From contig NZ_CP035042.1 in NCBI RefSeq assembly GCF_009834345.1, positions 3,534,001-3,598,000 on the forward strand: a DNA stretch of 64,000 nt, given 5' to 3'. How positions within the stretch are numbered: the stretch's first letter is position 1; the number at the start of each line of letters is the position of its first letter. Below, one piece after another: positions 1 to 9,494 of this stretch. The stretch comes from Billgrantia tianxiuensis (GTDB taxonomy: Bacteria; Pseudomonadota; Gammaproteobacteria; Pseudomonadales; Halomonadaceae). The notes under the pieces were generated by a model, which was given only the letters and a program-made list of their open reading frames with translations, did no database searches and was not told where the DNA came from. The position numbers and the translations under genes were made by a program.

Positions 1-194
1 GGCTCGACCAGCGTATAGGTCGGACTCTTGACCGCGCCGGCATGTCCCAGGGCGCGCAGGATGCCACGGGTCAAGGTGGTCTTGCCTGCCCCCAGCTCTC
101 CTTCGAGATAAATGCGCCCTCGCCCCTCGAGAGCCTTGCCCAGGCGCTGCCCGAAGACGACCTGGCGTTCTTCGTCGACGAGTCGTATGCGCAT
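1..194 (-). CDS. tsaE: tRNA threonylcarbamoyladenosine biosynthesis ATPase TsaE (partial, 3' end outside window)
   Basis: The visible N-terminal 64 codons start [11 protein letters not shown] and carry a P-loop GELGAGKTT, followed by SPTYTLVE, the typical TsaE/YjeE signature. TsaE is the ATPase partner of TsaB/TsaD in making t6A37 on ANN-decoding tRNAs. The ATG overlaps the stop of nnr by one base (TGATG), so the two are translationally coupled, a common gammaproteobacterial arrangement. The remainder of the gene lies beyond position 1. Confidence 0.93.
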   Translation of the reverse strand, partial: MRIRLVDEERQVVFGQRLGKALEGRGRIYLEGELGAGKTTLTRGILRALGHAGAVKSPTYTLVE

Positions 195-1738
195 CAATGG
201 CCCCCTGCCAGCAAATGAAGCCCCGGCTCGAAACCGGGGTTGACAATGACTCGGGCATAGGATGCCAGATCGGCAGCCAGCAGGCCACGCTCGCCCGCGT
301 CGCGCACCGCCATGTCCGCCGCCATGGCGTGCACCATGACACCCAGCCGGGCTGCCGTCTCGAGAGGCAGCCCCTGGGCCAGCAGCGCCCCGAGGATGCC
401 CGACAGCACATCGCCCATACCGCCGGAAGCCATGCCCGGGTTGCCGTAGGGACACACCGCCATACCCGCCGGGCCCGCCACCAGGCTGCCGGCGCCCTTC
501 AGCACGACCACGCCACCGCGGCTTTGCTGCAGTTCGCGTGCCGCCGCGGGCCGGTCGGCCTCCACCTCCGCCGCGCTGCAGCCCAGCAGCCGCCCGGCCT
601 CACCGGGATGCGGCGTGAGGACCCAGTCGTCGCGCCGCAGCCCCGGGAAGCGCGCCGCCAGCAGATTGAGACCGTCGGCGTCCACCACCAGCGGCTTCGA
701 CTCGGCCAGTGCCGCCTGCAGCATGCCTTGCCCCCAGGCGCCCTGCCCCAATCCGGGGCCGACCACCAGCACATCGGCCTTGCTGGGAAGCTCGCCAAGC
801 TCGGCGGCCCCGCGCAAGCCGTGCACCATCACCTCGGGCCGGTAGGTGAGGCAGGCCGTGACATGTTCCGGCGCCGTGGCCAGGCTGATCTTGCCGGCGC
901 CCAGACGCGCCGCCGCCTCGCTGGCGAGCAGCGCTGCACCACCGAAGCCCGGCGCCCCACCCAGTACCAGCACGTGCCCCATGCCACCCTTGTGGGCATC
1001 GCGCGAGCGGGGCGGCAGCCACACCTCGAGCAAGACCTTGTCCAACAGCTCGGCGGCCGGCGCCAGATCGGCATGGCGCCGCGCATCGACGCCCAAGGCG
1101 CGAAAGTGGACCTCGCCGGTACGTGCGGGAGCGCGCCCGGTGTGGAGGCCGACCTTGTCGCCGATGAAGGTCACCGTACGTGTCGCACGTACCGCCACGC
1201 CGAGCTCCGCCCCGGTATCGGCGGCCAGTCCCGACGGGATGTCGATGGCCAGCACCGGCAGGCCGCTGGCATTGACGGCCTCGATGGCCTCGCGGAACTC
1301 GCCGCGCACGTCGCCGGTGAGGCCGGTACCGAGCATGGCGTCGACGATCACTTCGCCTGAAAACTCGATCCCCTTGCGCCATGGCTCGAGACCTACGCCT
1401 GCAGCGGTAGCCATTTCAGCTGCTCGCGCCGCATCGCCCTCGAGCGTCTTCGGCGGCTTCAGCGCAATGCGCTGCACCTCAACGCCCGCCACTGCCGCCA
1501 GCGCGGCCAGCACGTGGCCATCGCCGCCGTTGTTGCCACCGCCACACAGCACGCTGACGCGCTTCACCCCGGGCCAGCCCGCCCTGAGACTCTGCCAGGC
1601 CGCCGTGGCCGCCCGCTGCATCAGCGCGAAGCCTTCGATCCCGGCGGCGATGGTGCGCCGATCGAGTTCGCGGACCTGATCGGCACGGTACAGTGGGCGC
1701 AGCGCCACCTGTTCTTGATCGGAACGATTGCCAGACAT
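194..1738 (-). CDS. nnr: Bifunctional NAD(P)H-hydrate epimerase / ADP-dependent NAD(P)H-hydrate dehydratase
   Basis: This metabolite-repair enzyme restores hydrated NAD(P)H. The N-terminal YjeF_N epimerase domain (about residues 1-220) has the [10 protein letters not shown] loop. The C-terminal ribokinase-like dehydratase domain (about 230-514) has [17 protein letters not shown] and the [16 protein letters not shown] motif near the end. The ATG at 1738 (MSGNRSDQ) is chosen because AGGGAGA sits 7 nt upstream. An in-frame ATG at 1759 has no ribosome binding site. It is co-transcribed with tsaE and divergent from queG. Length (514 aa) matches the two-domain family. Confidence 0.95.
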   Translation of the reverse strand: MSGNRSDQEQVALRPLYRADQVRELDRRTIAAGIEGFALMQRAATAAWQSLRAGWPGVKRVSVLCGGGNNGGDGHVLAALAAVAGVEVQRIALKPPKTLEGDAARAAEMATAAGVGLEPWRKGIEFSGEVIVDAMLGTGLTGDVRGEFREAIEAVNASGLPVLAIDIPSGLAADTGAELGVAVRATRTVTFIGDKVGLHTGRAPARTGEVHFRALGVDARRHADLAPAAELLDKVLLEVWLPPRSRDAHKGGMGHVLVLGGAPGFGGAALLASEAAARLGAGKISLATAPEHVTACLTYRPEVMVHGLRGAAELGELPSKADVLVVGPGLGQGAWGQGMLQAALAESKPLVVDADGLNLLAARFPGLRRDDWVLTPHPGEAGRLLGCSAAEVEADRPAAARELQQSRGGVVVLKGAGSLVAGPAGMAVCPYGNPGMASGGMGDVLSGILGALLAQGLPLETAARLGVMVHAMAADMAVRDAGERGLLAADLASYARVIVNPGFEPGLHLLAGGH

Positions 1739-1838
1739 CCGGTGTCTCCCTGCCAGCATTGCTTTATCATGGGAGTTTAAGCGTCACGTCGCCGACGCCA
1801 ATCCCCTCGCTGTGTTTTTGCCCGGTTTTTTCTCGATC

Positions 1839-2939
1839 ATGACTCTCCCCGTGACCCTGGACGACAACGCGCTGGTCGAGCTGGCCGCCACCATCAAGAC
1901 CTGGGGCCGTGAGCTCGGCTTCCAGCAGGTGGGCATCGCCGACGTCGACCTGGCCGAGGACGAGCTGCATCTGCAGCGCTGGCTCGATGCCGGCTACCAC
2001 GGTGAAATGGGCTTCATGGCCAAGCACGGCAACAAGCGCACTCGTCCCGAGGAGCTGGTACCCGGCACCCTGCGCATGATCAGCGTGCGCCTGGACTACC
2101 TGCCTGCCGAAGTCGAGAGCGCCAAGGTACTTGGCCAGCCGCAGACAGCCTATGTCTCACGCTATGCGGTAGGTCGCGACTACCACAAGCTGATGCGCAA
2201 GCGCCTGGCCACCCTGGCCAAGTGGATCGAGGAACGCATCGGCCCGTTTGGCTACCGTGCCTTCGTCGATTCGGCGCCGGTGATGGAGCGCGCCCTGGCG
2301 CGCAAGGCCGGGCTTGGCTGGGTGGGCAAGAACGCCATGCTGCTCAACCCTCGGGCCGGCTCGCTGTTCTTTCTCGGCGAACTCTACGTCGACCTGCCGC
2401 TGCCCGTCGATCCCCCCTTCGACAGCGAGCACTGCGGCAGCTGCAGCGCCTGCCGCACGGCCTGCCCCACCGGGGCCATCGTCGAGGACAAGGTGGTCGA
2501 CTCCAGGGCCTGCATCTCCTACCTCACCATCGAACTGTTCGGCAGCATACCCGAGCGCTTTCGCGAGGCCATGGGCAACCGTGTGTTCGGCTGCGACGAC
2601 TGCCAACTGGTCTGCCCTTTCACCCGCTTCACCCGCGCCACGGCGGAGGACGACTTCGCCCCGCGCCACGACCTGGATCGGGCCAGCCTGGTGTCGCTGT
2701 TCGCCTGGGGCGAGGAGGAGTTTCTCGACAAGACCGCCGGCAGCCCGATCCGCCGCATCGGCTACGAACGCTGGCTGCGCAACCTGGCGGTGGGGCTGGG
2801 CAACGCCCCTTGGAGCGAAAGCGTGGAAGCCGCCCTGCGCGCCCGCCTCGCCTATCCCTCCGACCTGGTGCGCGAGCATGTGCGCTGGGCACTCGAGCGA
2901 CAGCGGGAGAAGCGTGACCGGCTGATCGCAAGCGTCTGA
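1839..2939 (+). CDS. queG: Epoxyqueuosine reductase QueG
   Basis: QueG catalyses the last step of queuosine synthesis, cobalamin-dependent reduction of epoxyqueuosine in tRNA. The protein is 366 aa, close to E. coli QueG. Two [4Fe-4S] clusters are evident: CGSCSACRTACPTGA (Cys199, 202, 205, 209) and CDDCQLVCPF (Cys252, 255, 259), with Cys225 between. The FVDSAPVMERA segment around Asp144 is the conserved substrate and cobalamin-site region. The frame is open further upstream, but the ATG at 1839 (MTLPVTLDD) gives the family length. Confidence 0.96.
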   Translation: MTLPVTLDDNALVELAATIKTWGRELGFQQVGIADVDLAEDELHLQRWLDAGYHGEMGFMAKHGNKRTRPEELVPGTLRMISVRLDYLPAEVESAKVLGQPQTAYVSRYAVGRDYHKLMRKRLATLAKWIEERIGPFGYRAFVDSAPVMERALARKAGLGWVGKNAMLLNPRAGSLFFLGELYVDLPLPVDPPFDSEHCGSCSACRTACPTGAIVEDKVVDSRACISYLTIELFGSIPERFREAMGNRVFGCDDCQLVCPFTRFTRATAEDDFAPRHDLDRASLVSLFAWGEEEFLDKTAGSPIRRIGYERWLRNLAVGLGNAPWSESVEAALRARLAYPSDLVREHVRWALERQREKRDRLIASV

Positions 2940-2962
2940 CCGTGGTGGGCCGCGGCTTTACC

Positions 2963-3054
2963 GGCGACAGCTCTTCGAGGAGGCGCTGTGAACCCATCCC
3001 TGGGCGCTACCTTTTCCATCCCTGGAAAAGGACCTCCTCTTCGAGCTGTCCCCG
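2963..3054. repeat. Intergenic compound-hairpin repeat
   Basis: Between the convergent queG and orn genes lies a palindromic block. Outer arms are ACAGCTC(TTCG)AGGAGG at 2967 and CCTCCTC(TTCG)AGCTGT ending at 3049. They enclose two small hairpins, ACCCATCCCTGGGC (about 2992-3005) and TTTTCCATCCCTGGAAAA (3012-3029). The inner TTCG/TTCG of the outer arms do not pair, giving an internal bulge. The layout resembles dispersed bacterial intergenic repeats and could also act as a bidirectional terminator. Family membership is from memory and not computed. Confidence 0.6.
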
Positions 3055-3092
3055 GCGCCGCTCACCCTTGGTGGTGCCAGCCAAGGTCGCCC

Positions 3093-3677
3093 CTACTCCT
3101 CTTCGTCGCGCTCGCTGCCGGCCAACCGCAGGAACGTATTGCGATAGTGCGCCAGCTCGGCGAGCGACTCGCGGATGTCGTCCAGCGCCTGGTGGGTATT
3201 GCGCTTGCTGAAGCCGGCCAGCGCCCCCGGGTTCCAGCGCTTGGCCAGTTCCTTGACGGTGGAGACATCCAGGTTGCGATAGTGGAAGAAGGCCAGCAGC
3301 TCGCGCATCTCGCGCTCGAGGAAGCGCCGGTCCTGGTGCACGCTGTTGCCGCACATGGGCGAGGTGCCGGGCACCACGTATCGCTTCAGGAACTCGAGGG
3401 TCTGCCGCTCGGCCTCGGCGGTGTCGATACGGCTCTGCTTGACCCGCTCGACCAGGCCCGACTCGCCGTGGGTCTTCTGGTTCCACTCGTCCATGGCGGT
3501 GAGCAGGCTGTCGGGCTGGTGCACGGCGATCACCGGCCCTTCGGCGACGAGGTTGAGGTCATTGTCGGTGATCAAGGTGGCCACCTCGATGATGCGCTCG
3601 CGCTCGGGCTCGAGCCCGGTCATCTCGAGGTCGATCCACACCAGCAGATCTTCGCGCGGCGCAGGAGTGTTGGGCAT
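3093..3677 (-). CDS. orn: Oligoribonuclease
   Basis: Orn is a 3'-5' exonuclease that finishes RNA decay by degrading 2-5 nt oligoribonucleotides and pGpG. The 194-aa product has the DEDDh signature: WIDLEMTGL (Asp, Glu), the central SVHQDRRFL region (Asp), and the C-terminal [12 protein letters not shown] (His and Asp). The start has GGAG about 8 nt upstream. The gene is divergent from rsgA, an arrangement common in Pseudomonas and relatives. Confidence 0.97.
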   Translation of the reverse strand: MPNTPAPREDLLVWIDLEMTGLEPERERIIEVATLITDNDLNLVAEGPVIAVHQPDSLLTAMDEWNQKTHGESGLVERVKQSRIDTAEAERQTLEFLKRYVVPGTSPMCGNSVHQDRRFLEREMRELLAFFHYRNLDVSTVKELAKRWNPGALAGFSKRNTHQALDDIRESLAELAHYRNTFLRLAGSERDEEE

Positions 3678-3764
3678 GGGTCAGGCTCCAGGTTGAAGGG
3701 CGCGGCAGGACAGGCCGAGCCACGCTGGGTACAATGCCAGCATTGTAACGATCTTCGGGCGCCC

Positions 3765-4799
3765 ATGAGCAAACGCAAGCTAAGTCGCCAGCAACGCTGG
3801 CGAATCGAGAAGATACAGGCCGAGCGGTCTCGGCGCGCCGAGCAGCGCGACGCCAAGGATTCGCACAAGCTCGCCGCGGGCGAATATGGGCCCGAACGAC
3901 CGGGCCGGGTCATCGCCCATTATGGCCGCACGCTGGACGTACAGGGCGACGGCAGCGAGACCAGCGTTCGCTGCCACCTGCGCGCCAATCTCGAGGGGCT
4001 GGTCACCGGTGACCGGGTTATCTGGCGTGCGGCTCAGGATGCCGAGGGCAACGTGGTCGAGGGCGTAGTGGTAGCCCGCAGCGAGCGCCAGAACGTGCTG
4101 GAACGCCCCGACGCCCGTGGCCAGCTCAAGCCGGTGGCGGCCAACATCGACCAGATCCTGATCGTCTTTGCCGTGGAGCCGGCACCGCACCCCAACCTGA
4201 TCGACCGCTACCTGGTCGCCGCCGAGGCCACCGGCATTGCCCCGGTACTAGTGCTCAACAAGATTGACCTGCTGCCCGAAAGCGGCGGCGAGCTGCGTGC
4301 GCTGCTGGCACGCTACGAGGCGCTCGGCTACCCGGTGGTGGCCACTACCACGGCCCGCGAAGCGGGGCTCGACGACTTGCTCGCTCGCCTGGCCGGGCGT
4401 ACCTCGGTGTTCGTCGGCCAGAGCGGCGTGGGCAAGTCGTCACTGATCGATCGCCTGCTGCCCGAGGAGTCGCTGCGCATCGGCGAACTGTCGAAGGACT
4501 CACGCAAGGGCACCCACACCACCACCACGGCCCGCCTCTACCGCTTGCCCACCGCCGACGACGCCGAGCTGATCGACTCGCCAGGTATTCGGGAATTCGG
4601 CCTGATTCACCTGGATGAACAGCAGGTCGCTGAAGGCTTCATCGAGTTTCGCGACTTTCTGGGTCGCTGCCGCTTCCGCGACTGCCGCCATCGCCAGGAG
4701 CCGGGCTGCGCCCTGCTCGAAGCCGTGGAACGCGGCGATATCCACCCCGAGCGTTTTGCCAGCTACCGCCACATCGTCGATAGTCTCAGCGAGACCTGA
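3765..4799 (+). CDS. rsgA: Ribosome small-subunit-dependent GTPase A
   Basis: RsgA is a circularly permuted GTPase that checks late 30S maturation. From the N-terminus there is a basic extension (MSKRKLSRQQRWRIEK), an OB-fold (about 45-105), then G motifs in permuted order: NKID (165-168, G4), GQSGVGKSS (218-226, G1), DSPG (271-274, G3). The C-terminal zinc site is Cys302, Cys307, His309 and Cys315. The ATG at 3765 gives 344 aa, near the E. coli length. The frame continues upstream, but only as sequence antisense to orn. Confidence 0.97.
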   Translation: MSKRKLSRQQRWRIEKIQAERSRRAEQRDAKDSHKLAAGEYGPERPGRVIAHYGRTLDVQGDGSETSVRCHLRANLEGLVTGDRVIWRAAQDAEGNVVEGVVVARSERQNVLERPDARGQLKPVAANIDQILIVFAVEPAPHPNLIDRYLVAAEATGIAPVLVLNKIDLLPESGGELRALLARYEALGYPVVATTTAREAGLDDLLARLAGRTSVFVGQSGVGKSSLIDRLLPEESLRIGELSKDSRKGTHTTTTARLYRLPTADDAELIDSPGIREFGLIHLDEQQVAEGFIEFRDFLGRCRFRDCRHRQEPGCALLEAVERGDIHPERFASYRHIVDSLSET

Positions 4800-4829
4800 T
4801 TCGGCCCGAACGAGAACGAGGAGAGCACC

Positions 4830-5660
4830 ATGAGTTCCGAAGAGAATCTGCTACCGCTGATCGTCGAGCCAGAACAGCTCGCCGCGCATCTGGAAGATCC
4901 GCAGCTATTGATCGTCGATGTGCCGCTCAAGACCGAAAGCTACCAGGAGGGGCACGTACCCGGCGCGGTCTTTCTCGACCATCGCCGCCTATTGCGCGGC
5001 GAGGGCCAGGTGCCCAACGAGGTACCGAGCCCGGAAGCGCTGTCGCAGCTGTTCTCGTCGCTCGGACTCACCCGCGATACCCACGTGGTGGCCTATGACG
5101 ACGAGGGCGGCGGCTGGGCAGGGCGTTTGCTGTGGACCCTGGAACTGATCGGCCATACCCGCTACTCCTATCTCAACGGCGGCATTCACGCCTGGCGCCA
5201 GACCGGCCAGCCCGTTTCCCATGAGCCGACCTCGCCGACGCCCAGCAAGTACGAAGCCGAGATCCTGCATCCGCAAGTCGCCATCGATCGGCTGGAGCTA
5301 CAGGAGCGTCTGGGCGAGAAGGGCTTTGCCATTTGGGATGCCCGTTCGCCAGCCGAGTATCGCGGCGAGAAAGGCGAGAACAAGCAGCTCGGCCACATCC
5401 CCGGTGCGGTCAACATGGAGTGGACCGAGGCCATGGACAAGGAACGTGCGCTGCGCATTCGCGACTACGCCGAACTGGTCACCGAACTCGAGGCGCTGGG
5501 GCTCACGCCGGATATGGAAGTGATCACTCACTGCCAGAGCCACCATCGCAGCGGCTTTACCTGGCTGGTGGGCAAGGCGCTGGGCTTCGAGAACATCCGC
5601 GGCTACGCCGGCTCCTGGAAGGAGTGGGGCAACCGCGACGATACGCCGATAGAGAAGTAA
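4830..5660 (+). CDS. Sulfurtransferase (tandem rhodanese domains)
   Basis: The 276-aa protein has two rhodanese domains (about 10-135 and 150-275). Only the second carries the active-site loop, Cys followed by Arg five residues on (HCQSHHRSG), so the N-terminal domain is structural, as in thiosulfate and mercaptopyruvate sulfurtransferases. The loop differs from CRKGVT of classical rhodanese and CGSGVT of SseA-type enzymes, so the acceptor and donor are uncertain. GAGGAGAGCACC precedes the ATG. It lies between rsgA and psd, as often in Pseudomonas and Halomonas. Confidence 0.88.
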   Translation: MSSEENLLPLIVEPEQLAAHLEDPQLLIVDVPLKTESYQEGHVPGAVFLDHRRLLRGEGQVPNEVPSPEALSQLFSSLGLTRDTHVVAYDDEGGGWAGRLLWTLELIGHTRYSYLNGGIHAWRQTGQPVSHEPTSPTPSKYEAEILHPQVAIDRLELQERLGEKGFAIWDARSPAEYRGEKGENKQLGHIPGAVNMEWTEAMDKERALRIRDYAELVTELEALGLTPDMEVITHCQSHHRSGFTWLVGKALGFENIRGYAGSWKEWGNRDDTPIEK

Positions 5661-5760
5661 GCTGGAAGACGCGGCTGCGCCGCTCGAAGAGGGAAGATCA
5701 GTGCTTTGCACCTGGCAGGGCAAGGGCTCGCCTCTTCCCTCTTCCTTCTTCTTTCTTCCA
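5660..5760. repeat. Intergenic GGAAGA-type imperfect inverted repeat (copy 1)
   Basis: The spacer between the sulfurtransferase gene and psd begins AGCTGGAAGACGCGGC, continues with GAAGAGGGAAGA, and ends with CTCTTCCCTCTTCC plus CTTC-rich sequence. The GAAGAGGGAAGA and TCTTCCCTCTTC arms are complementary and would form a long hairpin. A related block lies at 17754-17850, so this is a dispersed intergenic element rather than a gene-specific signal. Confidence 0.55.
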
Positions 5761-5785
5761 CCCCCTTTTGAGGAATGACTCCTTC

Positions 5786-6643
5786 GTGACCCCTGCCAAG
5801 TTCTTCGCCCTGATCCAGTATCCGATTCCCCACCACCTGCTCTCGCGGCTGGTGGGCTATCTTGCCGAAACCCGCATCGCCTGGCTCAAGAATGCGCTGG
5901 TCCGCGCCTTCATCAAGGTGTTCAAGGTCGACATGGGCGAGGCCGCCGAGCCGGATCCTACCGCCTATGCCACCTTCAACGACTTCTTCACCCGGGAGCT
6001 GAAGCCCGATGCCCGCCCCCTCGGCGAGGGCCTGCTCTCCCCTGCCGACGGCAACCTGTCCCAGTTCGGGCCCGTCGAGGCCGACAAGCTGCTTCAAGCC
6101 AAGGGACATCGCTTCTCGATGATCGACCTGCTGGGCGGCGACGCCGAGGCGGCGCGGCGCTACAGCGGCGGCAGCTACGCCAACGTCTACCTCTCGCCCA
6201 AGGATTACCATCGCGTGCACATGCCCCTGGCCGGCACCCTGACCGAGATGGTCTACGTGCCGGGGCGGCTGTTCTCGGTCAACTCGGCCACCACCGATCA
6301 CGTGCCCAACCTGTTCGCGCGCAACGAGCGCCTGGTGTGCCACTTCGATACCGAATACGGCCCCATGGCGGTGGTGCTGGTTGGCGCCATGATCGTCGCC
6401 GCCATCGAGACGGTGTGGGCCGGTCAGATCACACCGCTCTCCGGCCAGGTACAGCGAGTCCGCTTCGACCAGCCGATTCACCTGGAGCGCGGCGAGGAGA
6501 TGGGCCGCTTCAAGCTCGGCTCTACCGTAGTGATGGCCTTCGCCGGCAAGGTTGATTTCGATCCCAGCCTGGCACCCAAGACCAAGGTCAGCATGGGCCA
6601 GTCGTTGGGTGGGGTGCCCGATCCCGGCCCCGAGTACGTCTAG
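5786..6643 (+). CDS. psd: Phosphatidylserine decarboxylase proenzyme
   Basis: Psd makes phosphatidylethanolamine from phosphatidylserine at the inner membrane. The 285-aa proenzyme contains the LGST self-cleavage motif (residues 244-247), where Ser246 becomes the pyruvoyl group of the alpha chain. YHRVHMP (141-147) is the conserved active-site stretch. The proposed start is GTG at 5786 ([17 protein letters not shown]), with GAGGA upstream. The frame runs open into the preceding gene, so the start is set by alignment with the family N-terminus. Confidence 0.94.
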   Translation: MTPAKFFALIQYPIPHHLLSRLVGYLAETRIAWLKNALVRAFIKVFKVDMGEAAEPDPTAYATFNDFFTRELKPDARPLGEGLLSPADGNLSQFGPVEADKLLQAKGHRFSMIDLLGGDAEAARRYSGGSYANVYLSPKDYHRVHMPLAGTLTEMVYVPGRLFSVNSATTDHVPNLFARNERLVCHFDTEYGPMAVVLVGAMIVAAIETVWAGQITPLSGQVQRVRFDQPIHLERGEEMGRFKLGSTVVMAFAGKVDFDPSLAPKTKVSMGQSLGGVPDPGPEYV

Positions 6644-6679
6644 ACTTCGCTCGCCCCGACTTTTCGGACGCAGCCTGCT

Positions 6680-7669
6680 CTAGCAATTGGGCGTGGCGAA
6701 GGCCATCACCTCCGCCACGCTCGCTTTCCCTAGAGCAAGCTGAATCAGCCGATCCATGCCCAGCGCCACACCGCTGCCGGCCGGCATGCCGTGCTCCAGC
6801 GCGGCCAGCAGGCGCCGGTCGACCTCTACCTCGGGCAGGCCCAGTTGTCGCCGGGCGGCGTTGTCTTCGGCGAAGCGCGCACGCTGCTCGTCGGCGTCGG
6901 TGAGTTCGTCGTAGCCGTTGGCGAGCTCCAGCCCGGCGAGATAGACCTCGAAGCGCGAGGCGACCCACTCGCCGTCCTCCGGATCGCGATGGCGCCGCGC
7001 CAGGGCCGCCTGGCTCGCCGGGTAGTCCACCACCACGTCGACCCCCTCGTGCCCAAGCGTAGGCTCGATGACCAAGCTCATCAGCAGGTCGAGGCAGTCT
7101 TCGCGCTGAGCATCGCGCATATCGAGCCCACCGCGCTCGCCGGCCAGTAGCCGTAATGCATCGAGATCGACGCTGAAGGGGTCGAGCCCCAGCCCCTCGC
7201 GGAACAGCTCGCGGTAGCGCCGGCGGCGCAGCGGGCCCGCCTCCCCCCCCAGTTCTGGTCCGAGCACCTGATGAATCAGCGCCACGGTCTCCTCGATCAG
7301 CTCGTCGAGGGAGAAGCCCGGGCGATACCACTCCAGCATGGTGAACTCGATGTTGTGGCGCCCGCCCACCTCACCGTCGCGAAAGCTGCGGGCGAGCTGG
7401 AAGGTCGGCCCGCTGCCAGCGGCCAACAGCCGCTTCATGTGGAATTCCGGAGAAGTCTGCAACCACAGCCGCTCGCGCCCCGCCGGCGTGGTCGCCTCGA
7501 GCGACAGCGAGGCCAGGTGCACGTCGGTGCTGCCACCGTGCCCCAGCACCGGCGTCTCCACCTCCAACACGCCGCGCGCGGCGAAGAATGCCCGTACCTC
7601 GGCCAGCAGCCTTGCCCGCTCGCGCAAGGTCGCCATGGTGGCAGTGGGCTGCCAATCGATCTCTTGCAT
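6680..7669 (-). CDS. epmA: Elongation factor P--(R)-beta-lysine ligase EpmA
   Basis: EpmA is a class II lysyl-tRNA synthetase paralogue lacking the anticodon-binding domain. It attaches (R)-beta-lysine to EF-P Lys34. The 329-aa chain shows motif 2 (FRDGEVGGRHNIEFTMLEWY) and motif 3 (GVALGMDRLIQL). The start at 7669 (MQEIDWQPTA) is chosen because it matches the known EpmA N-terminus (WQPSA in E. coli); ATGs at 7681 and 7699 abut or lie in the efp terminator. Gene order efp-epmA with epmB divergent gives the whole pathway in 3 kb. Confidence 0.95.
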   Translation of the reverse strand: MQEIDWQPTATMATLRERARLLAEVRAFFAARGVLEVETPVLGHGGSTDVHLASLSLEATTPAGRERLWLQTSPEFHMKRLLAAGSGPTFQLARSFRDGEVGGRHNIEFTMLEWYRPGFSLDELIEETVALIHQVLGPELGGEAGPLRRRRYRELFREGLGLDPFSVDLDALRLLAGERGGLDMRDAQREDCLDLLMSLVIEPTLGHEGVDVVVDYPASQAALARRHRDPEDGEWVASRFEVYLAGLELANGYDELTDADEQRARFAEDNAARRQLGLPEVEVDRRLLAALEHGMPAGSGVALGMDRLIQLALGKASVAEVMAFATPNC

Positions 7670-7682
7670 GGTCGTCACCATC

Positions 7683-7713
7683 GAAAACGCCGAGCCCAAC
7701 AGGACTCGGCGTT
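7683..7713 (-). terminator. Rho-independent terminator after efp
   Basis: On the minus strand AACGCCGAG (7713-7705) pairs perfectly with CTCGGCGTT (7694-7686) around a 10-nt loop and runs into a short T-tract. It sits 20 nt after the efp stop and immediately before epmA. It would allow partial read-through, separating high EF-P expression from low EpmA expression. Confidence 0.85.
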
Positions 7714-7732
7714 GAAACAGCTAGGCACCCGG

Positions 7733-8299
7733 TCAGGCGCGTGACACATATTCGCCGGAGCGCGTATCGACTTTAAGCACTTCGCCCTGGTTGATGAACA
7801 GCGGCACCCGCACCACGGCGCCAGAAGAGAGCGTGGCCGGCTTGGAGCCGCCCTGGGCGGTATCGCCCTTCAGGCCCGGGTCGGTCTCGACCACTTCCAG
7901 CTCGATGAAGTTGGGCGGCGTTACGCTGATGGCGTTGTCGTTCCACAGCGTCACGGTGTAGACCACCTGCTCCTTGAGCCACTTGGCGGTATCGCCCAGC
8001 GCCTTCTTCTCCACCGCGTACTGCTCGAAGGAGCCATCGGTCTTCATGAAGTGCCACATGTCGCCGTCGGTATAGAGGTACTCCATCTCGAGGTCCACCA
8101 CGTCGGCGCCTTCCAGGGATTCGCCCGACTTGAAAGTGCGCTCCCACACGCGGCCGGTGATCAGGTTGCGCAGCTTCACGCGGTTGAACGCCTGGCCCTT
8201 GCCCGGCTTGACGAATTCGTTCTCGACGATCGCACAGGGGTCGCCGTCCAGCATCACCTTCAGACCGCCCTTGAATTCGTTGGTAGAATAGCTAGCCAT
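7733..8299 (-). CDS. efp: Elongation factor P
   Basis: EF-P relieves ribosome stalling at polyproline stretches. The 188-aa protein has the three-barrel EF-P layout, and the modified loop is [11 protein letters not shown] with Lys34 exactly where EpmA/EpmB act. The start at 8299 ([12 protein letters not shown]) is set by family alignment. Upstream codons read into the divergent epmB promoter region. A strong terminator follows. Confidence 0.98.
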   Translation of the reverse strand: MASYSTNEFKGGLKVMLDGDPCAIVENEFVKPGKGQAFNRVKLRNLITGRVWERTFKSGESLEGADVVDLEMEYLYTDGDMWHFMKTDGSFEQYAVEKKALGDTAKWLKEQVVYTVTLWNDNAISVTPPNFIELEVVETDPGLKGDTAQGGSKPATLSSGAVVRVPLFINQGEVLKVDTRSGEYVSRA

Positions 8300-8401
8300 G
8301 TTGCCTCTCGAATGATCGGGCGCGCCGCAGCAGGCTCCGGCGCGCAAGAAACCGAATCGACGAGGATTCGAGCCCTCGCCCCTTTGTGACTGGTGTGCCG
8401 C

Positions 8402-9448
8402 ATGATAACCCGAAGCTCCGCCCTTTTGCAGAGACCGGAATCGCCAAGCGCTGACGTGAAGCCTTTGTCGCTGCCGAGCGCCTGGCAGACCCAGCTGTCG
8501 CAGGCGATCCGCGACCCGCGTGAGCTATGCCGGCGCCTTGGCCTGGATGATTCGTGGCTGCCCGGCGCCGAGGCGGGACATGTCCTATTCGAGGTGCGGG
8601 TGCCCGAGGCCTTTCTGGCTCGCATGCGCTATGGCGATCCGCATGATCCGCTGCTGCGCCAGGTACTGCCGCTCATCGCCGAGAGCGCGAACGTACCTGG
8701 CTACGTGACCGACCCACTGGAAGAGGCCGAGCACACGCCGGGACCGGGGCTGATCCACAAGTACGCCGGCCGCGTGCTGCTGATTGCGAGCCCCGCCTGC
8801 GCGGTAAACTGCCGTTACTGCTTCCGTCGTCACTTCCCTTATGGCGACAACAGCCCCTCGCGGGCTCAGTGGGAGCGCTCCCTCGACACGCTGAGGCAGG
8901 ATGCCTCGATCCACGAGGCGATCCTCTCCGGTGGCGACCCGCTGGCCGCCAGCGACCGCCAGCTTGCCTGGCTCGTCGAACGCCTCGAGGCGATCCCTCA
9001 CCTCAAGCGTCTGCGCCTCCACACCCGCCTGCCGGTGGTCATTCCCGACCGGATCGACGATGCCCTGTCCGGCTGGCTCGGAGCCACGCGGTTGCAGAAG
9101 GTGATGGTGCTGCATATCAACCATGCCCAGGAGATCGACCAGGCGGTGGTCGAGGCCTGTGAGCGGCTAAAGAGCGCAGGGGTGACCCTGCTCAACCAGA
9201 GCGTGCTGCTGCGCGGCGTCAACGATTCGGTGGCGGCGTTGGCCCAGCTCTCCGAGCGGCTGTTCGAGGCCGGCGTGCTGCCCTACTACCTGCATGTGCT
9301 CGACCCGGTGGCGGGCGCGGCCCACTTCGACGTACCCGACGAAGAGGCCCGCGAGCTGATCGCGGGCCTCAGAGAGGTGCTGCCGGGCTTCTTGCTGCCG
9401 CGCCTGGTCAGGGAAGTACCCGGCGAAGCGAGCAAGACGCCGCTGTAG
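8402..9448 (+). CDS. epmB: EF-P beta-lysylation protein EpmB (lysine 2,3-aminomutase)
   Basis: EpmB is a radical-SAM, PLP-dependent enzyme converting (S)-alpha-lysine to (R)-beta-lysine for EpmA. The [15 protein letters not shown] segment holds the CxxxCxxC [4Fe-4S] motif. [12 protein letters not shown] and HTRLPVVIP are conserved in the aminomutase family, and the C-terminus ends GEASKTPL as in E. coli. The start is uncertain: GTG 8393, ATG 8402 or GTG 8456 are all possible and none has a strong ribosome binding site. It is divergent from efp. Confidence 0.94.
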   Translation: MITRSSALLQRPESPSADVKPLSLPSAWQTQLSQAIRDPRELCRRLGLDDSWLPGAEAGHVLFEVRVPEAFLARMRYGDPHDPLLRQVLPLIAESANVPGYVTDPLEEAEHTPGPGLIHKYAGRVLLIASPACAVNCRYCFRRHFPYGDNSPSRAQWERSLDTLRQDASIHEAILSGGDPLAASDRQLAWLVERLEAIPHLKRLRLHTRLPVVIPDRIDDALSGWLGATRLQKVMVLHINHAQEIDQAVVEACERLKSAGVTLLNQSVLLRGVNDSVAALAQLSERLFEAGVLPYYLHVLDPVAGAAHFDVPDEEARELIAGLREVLPGFLLPRLVREVPGEASKTPL

Positions 9449-9494
9449 CCATGTGTCGCGCTCGCTCCATGTCACCGCTCGTTTCAAGCGTACG

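Noticed and set aside
197..1360. 387-codon plus-strand open frame opposite nnr
   Set aside because: Shadow of nnr with low-complexity His/Arg/Gln composition, no ribosome binding site.
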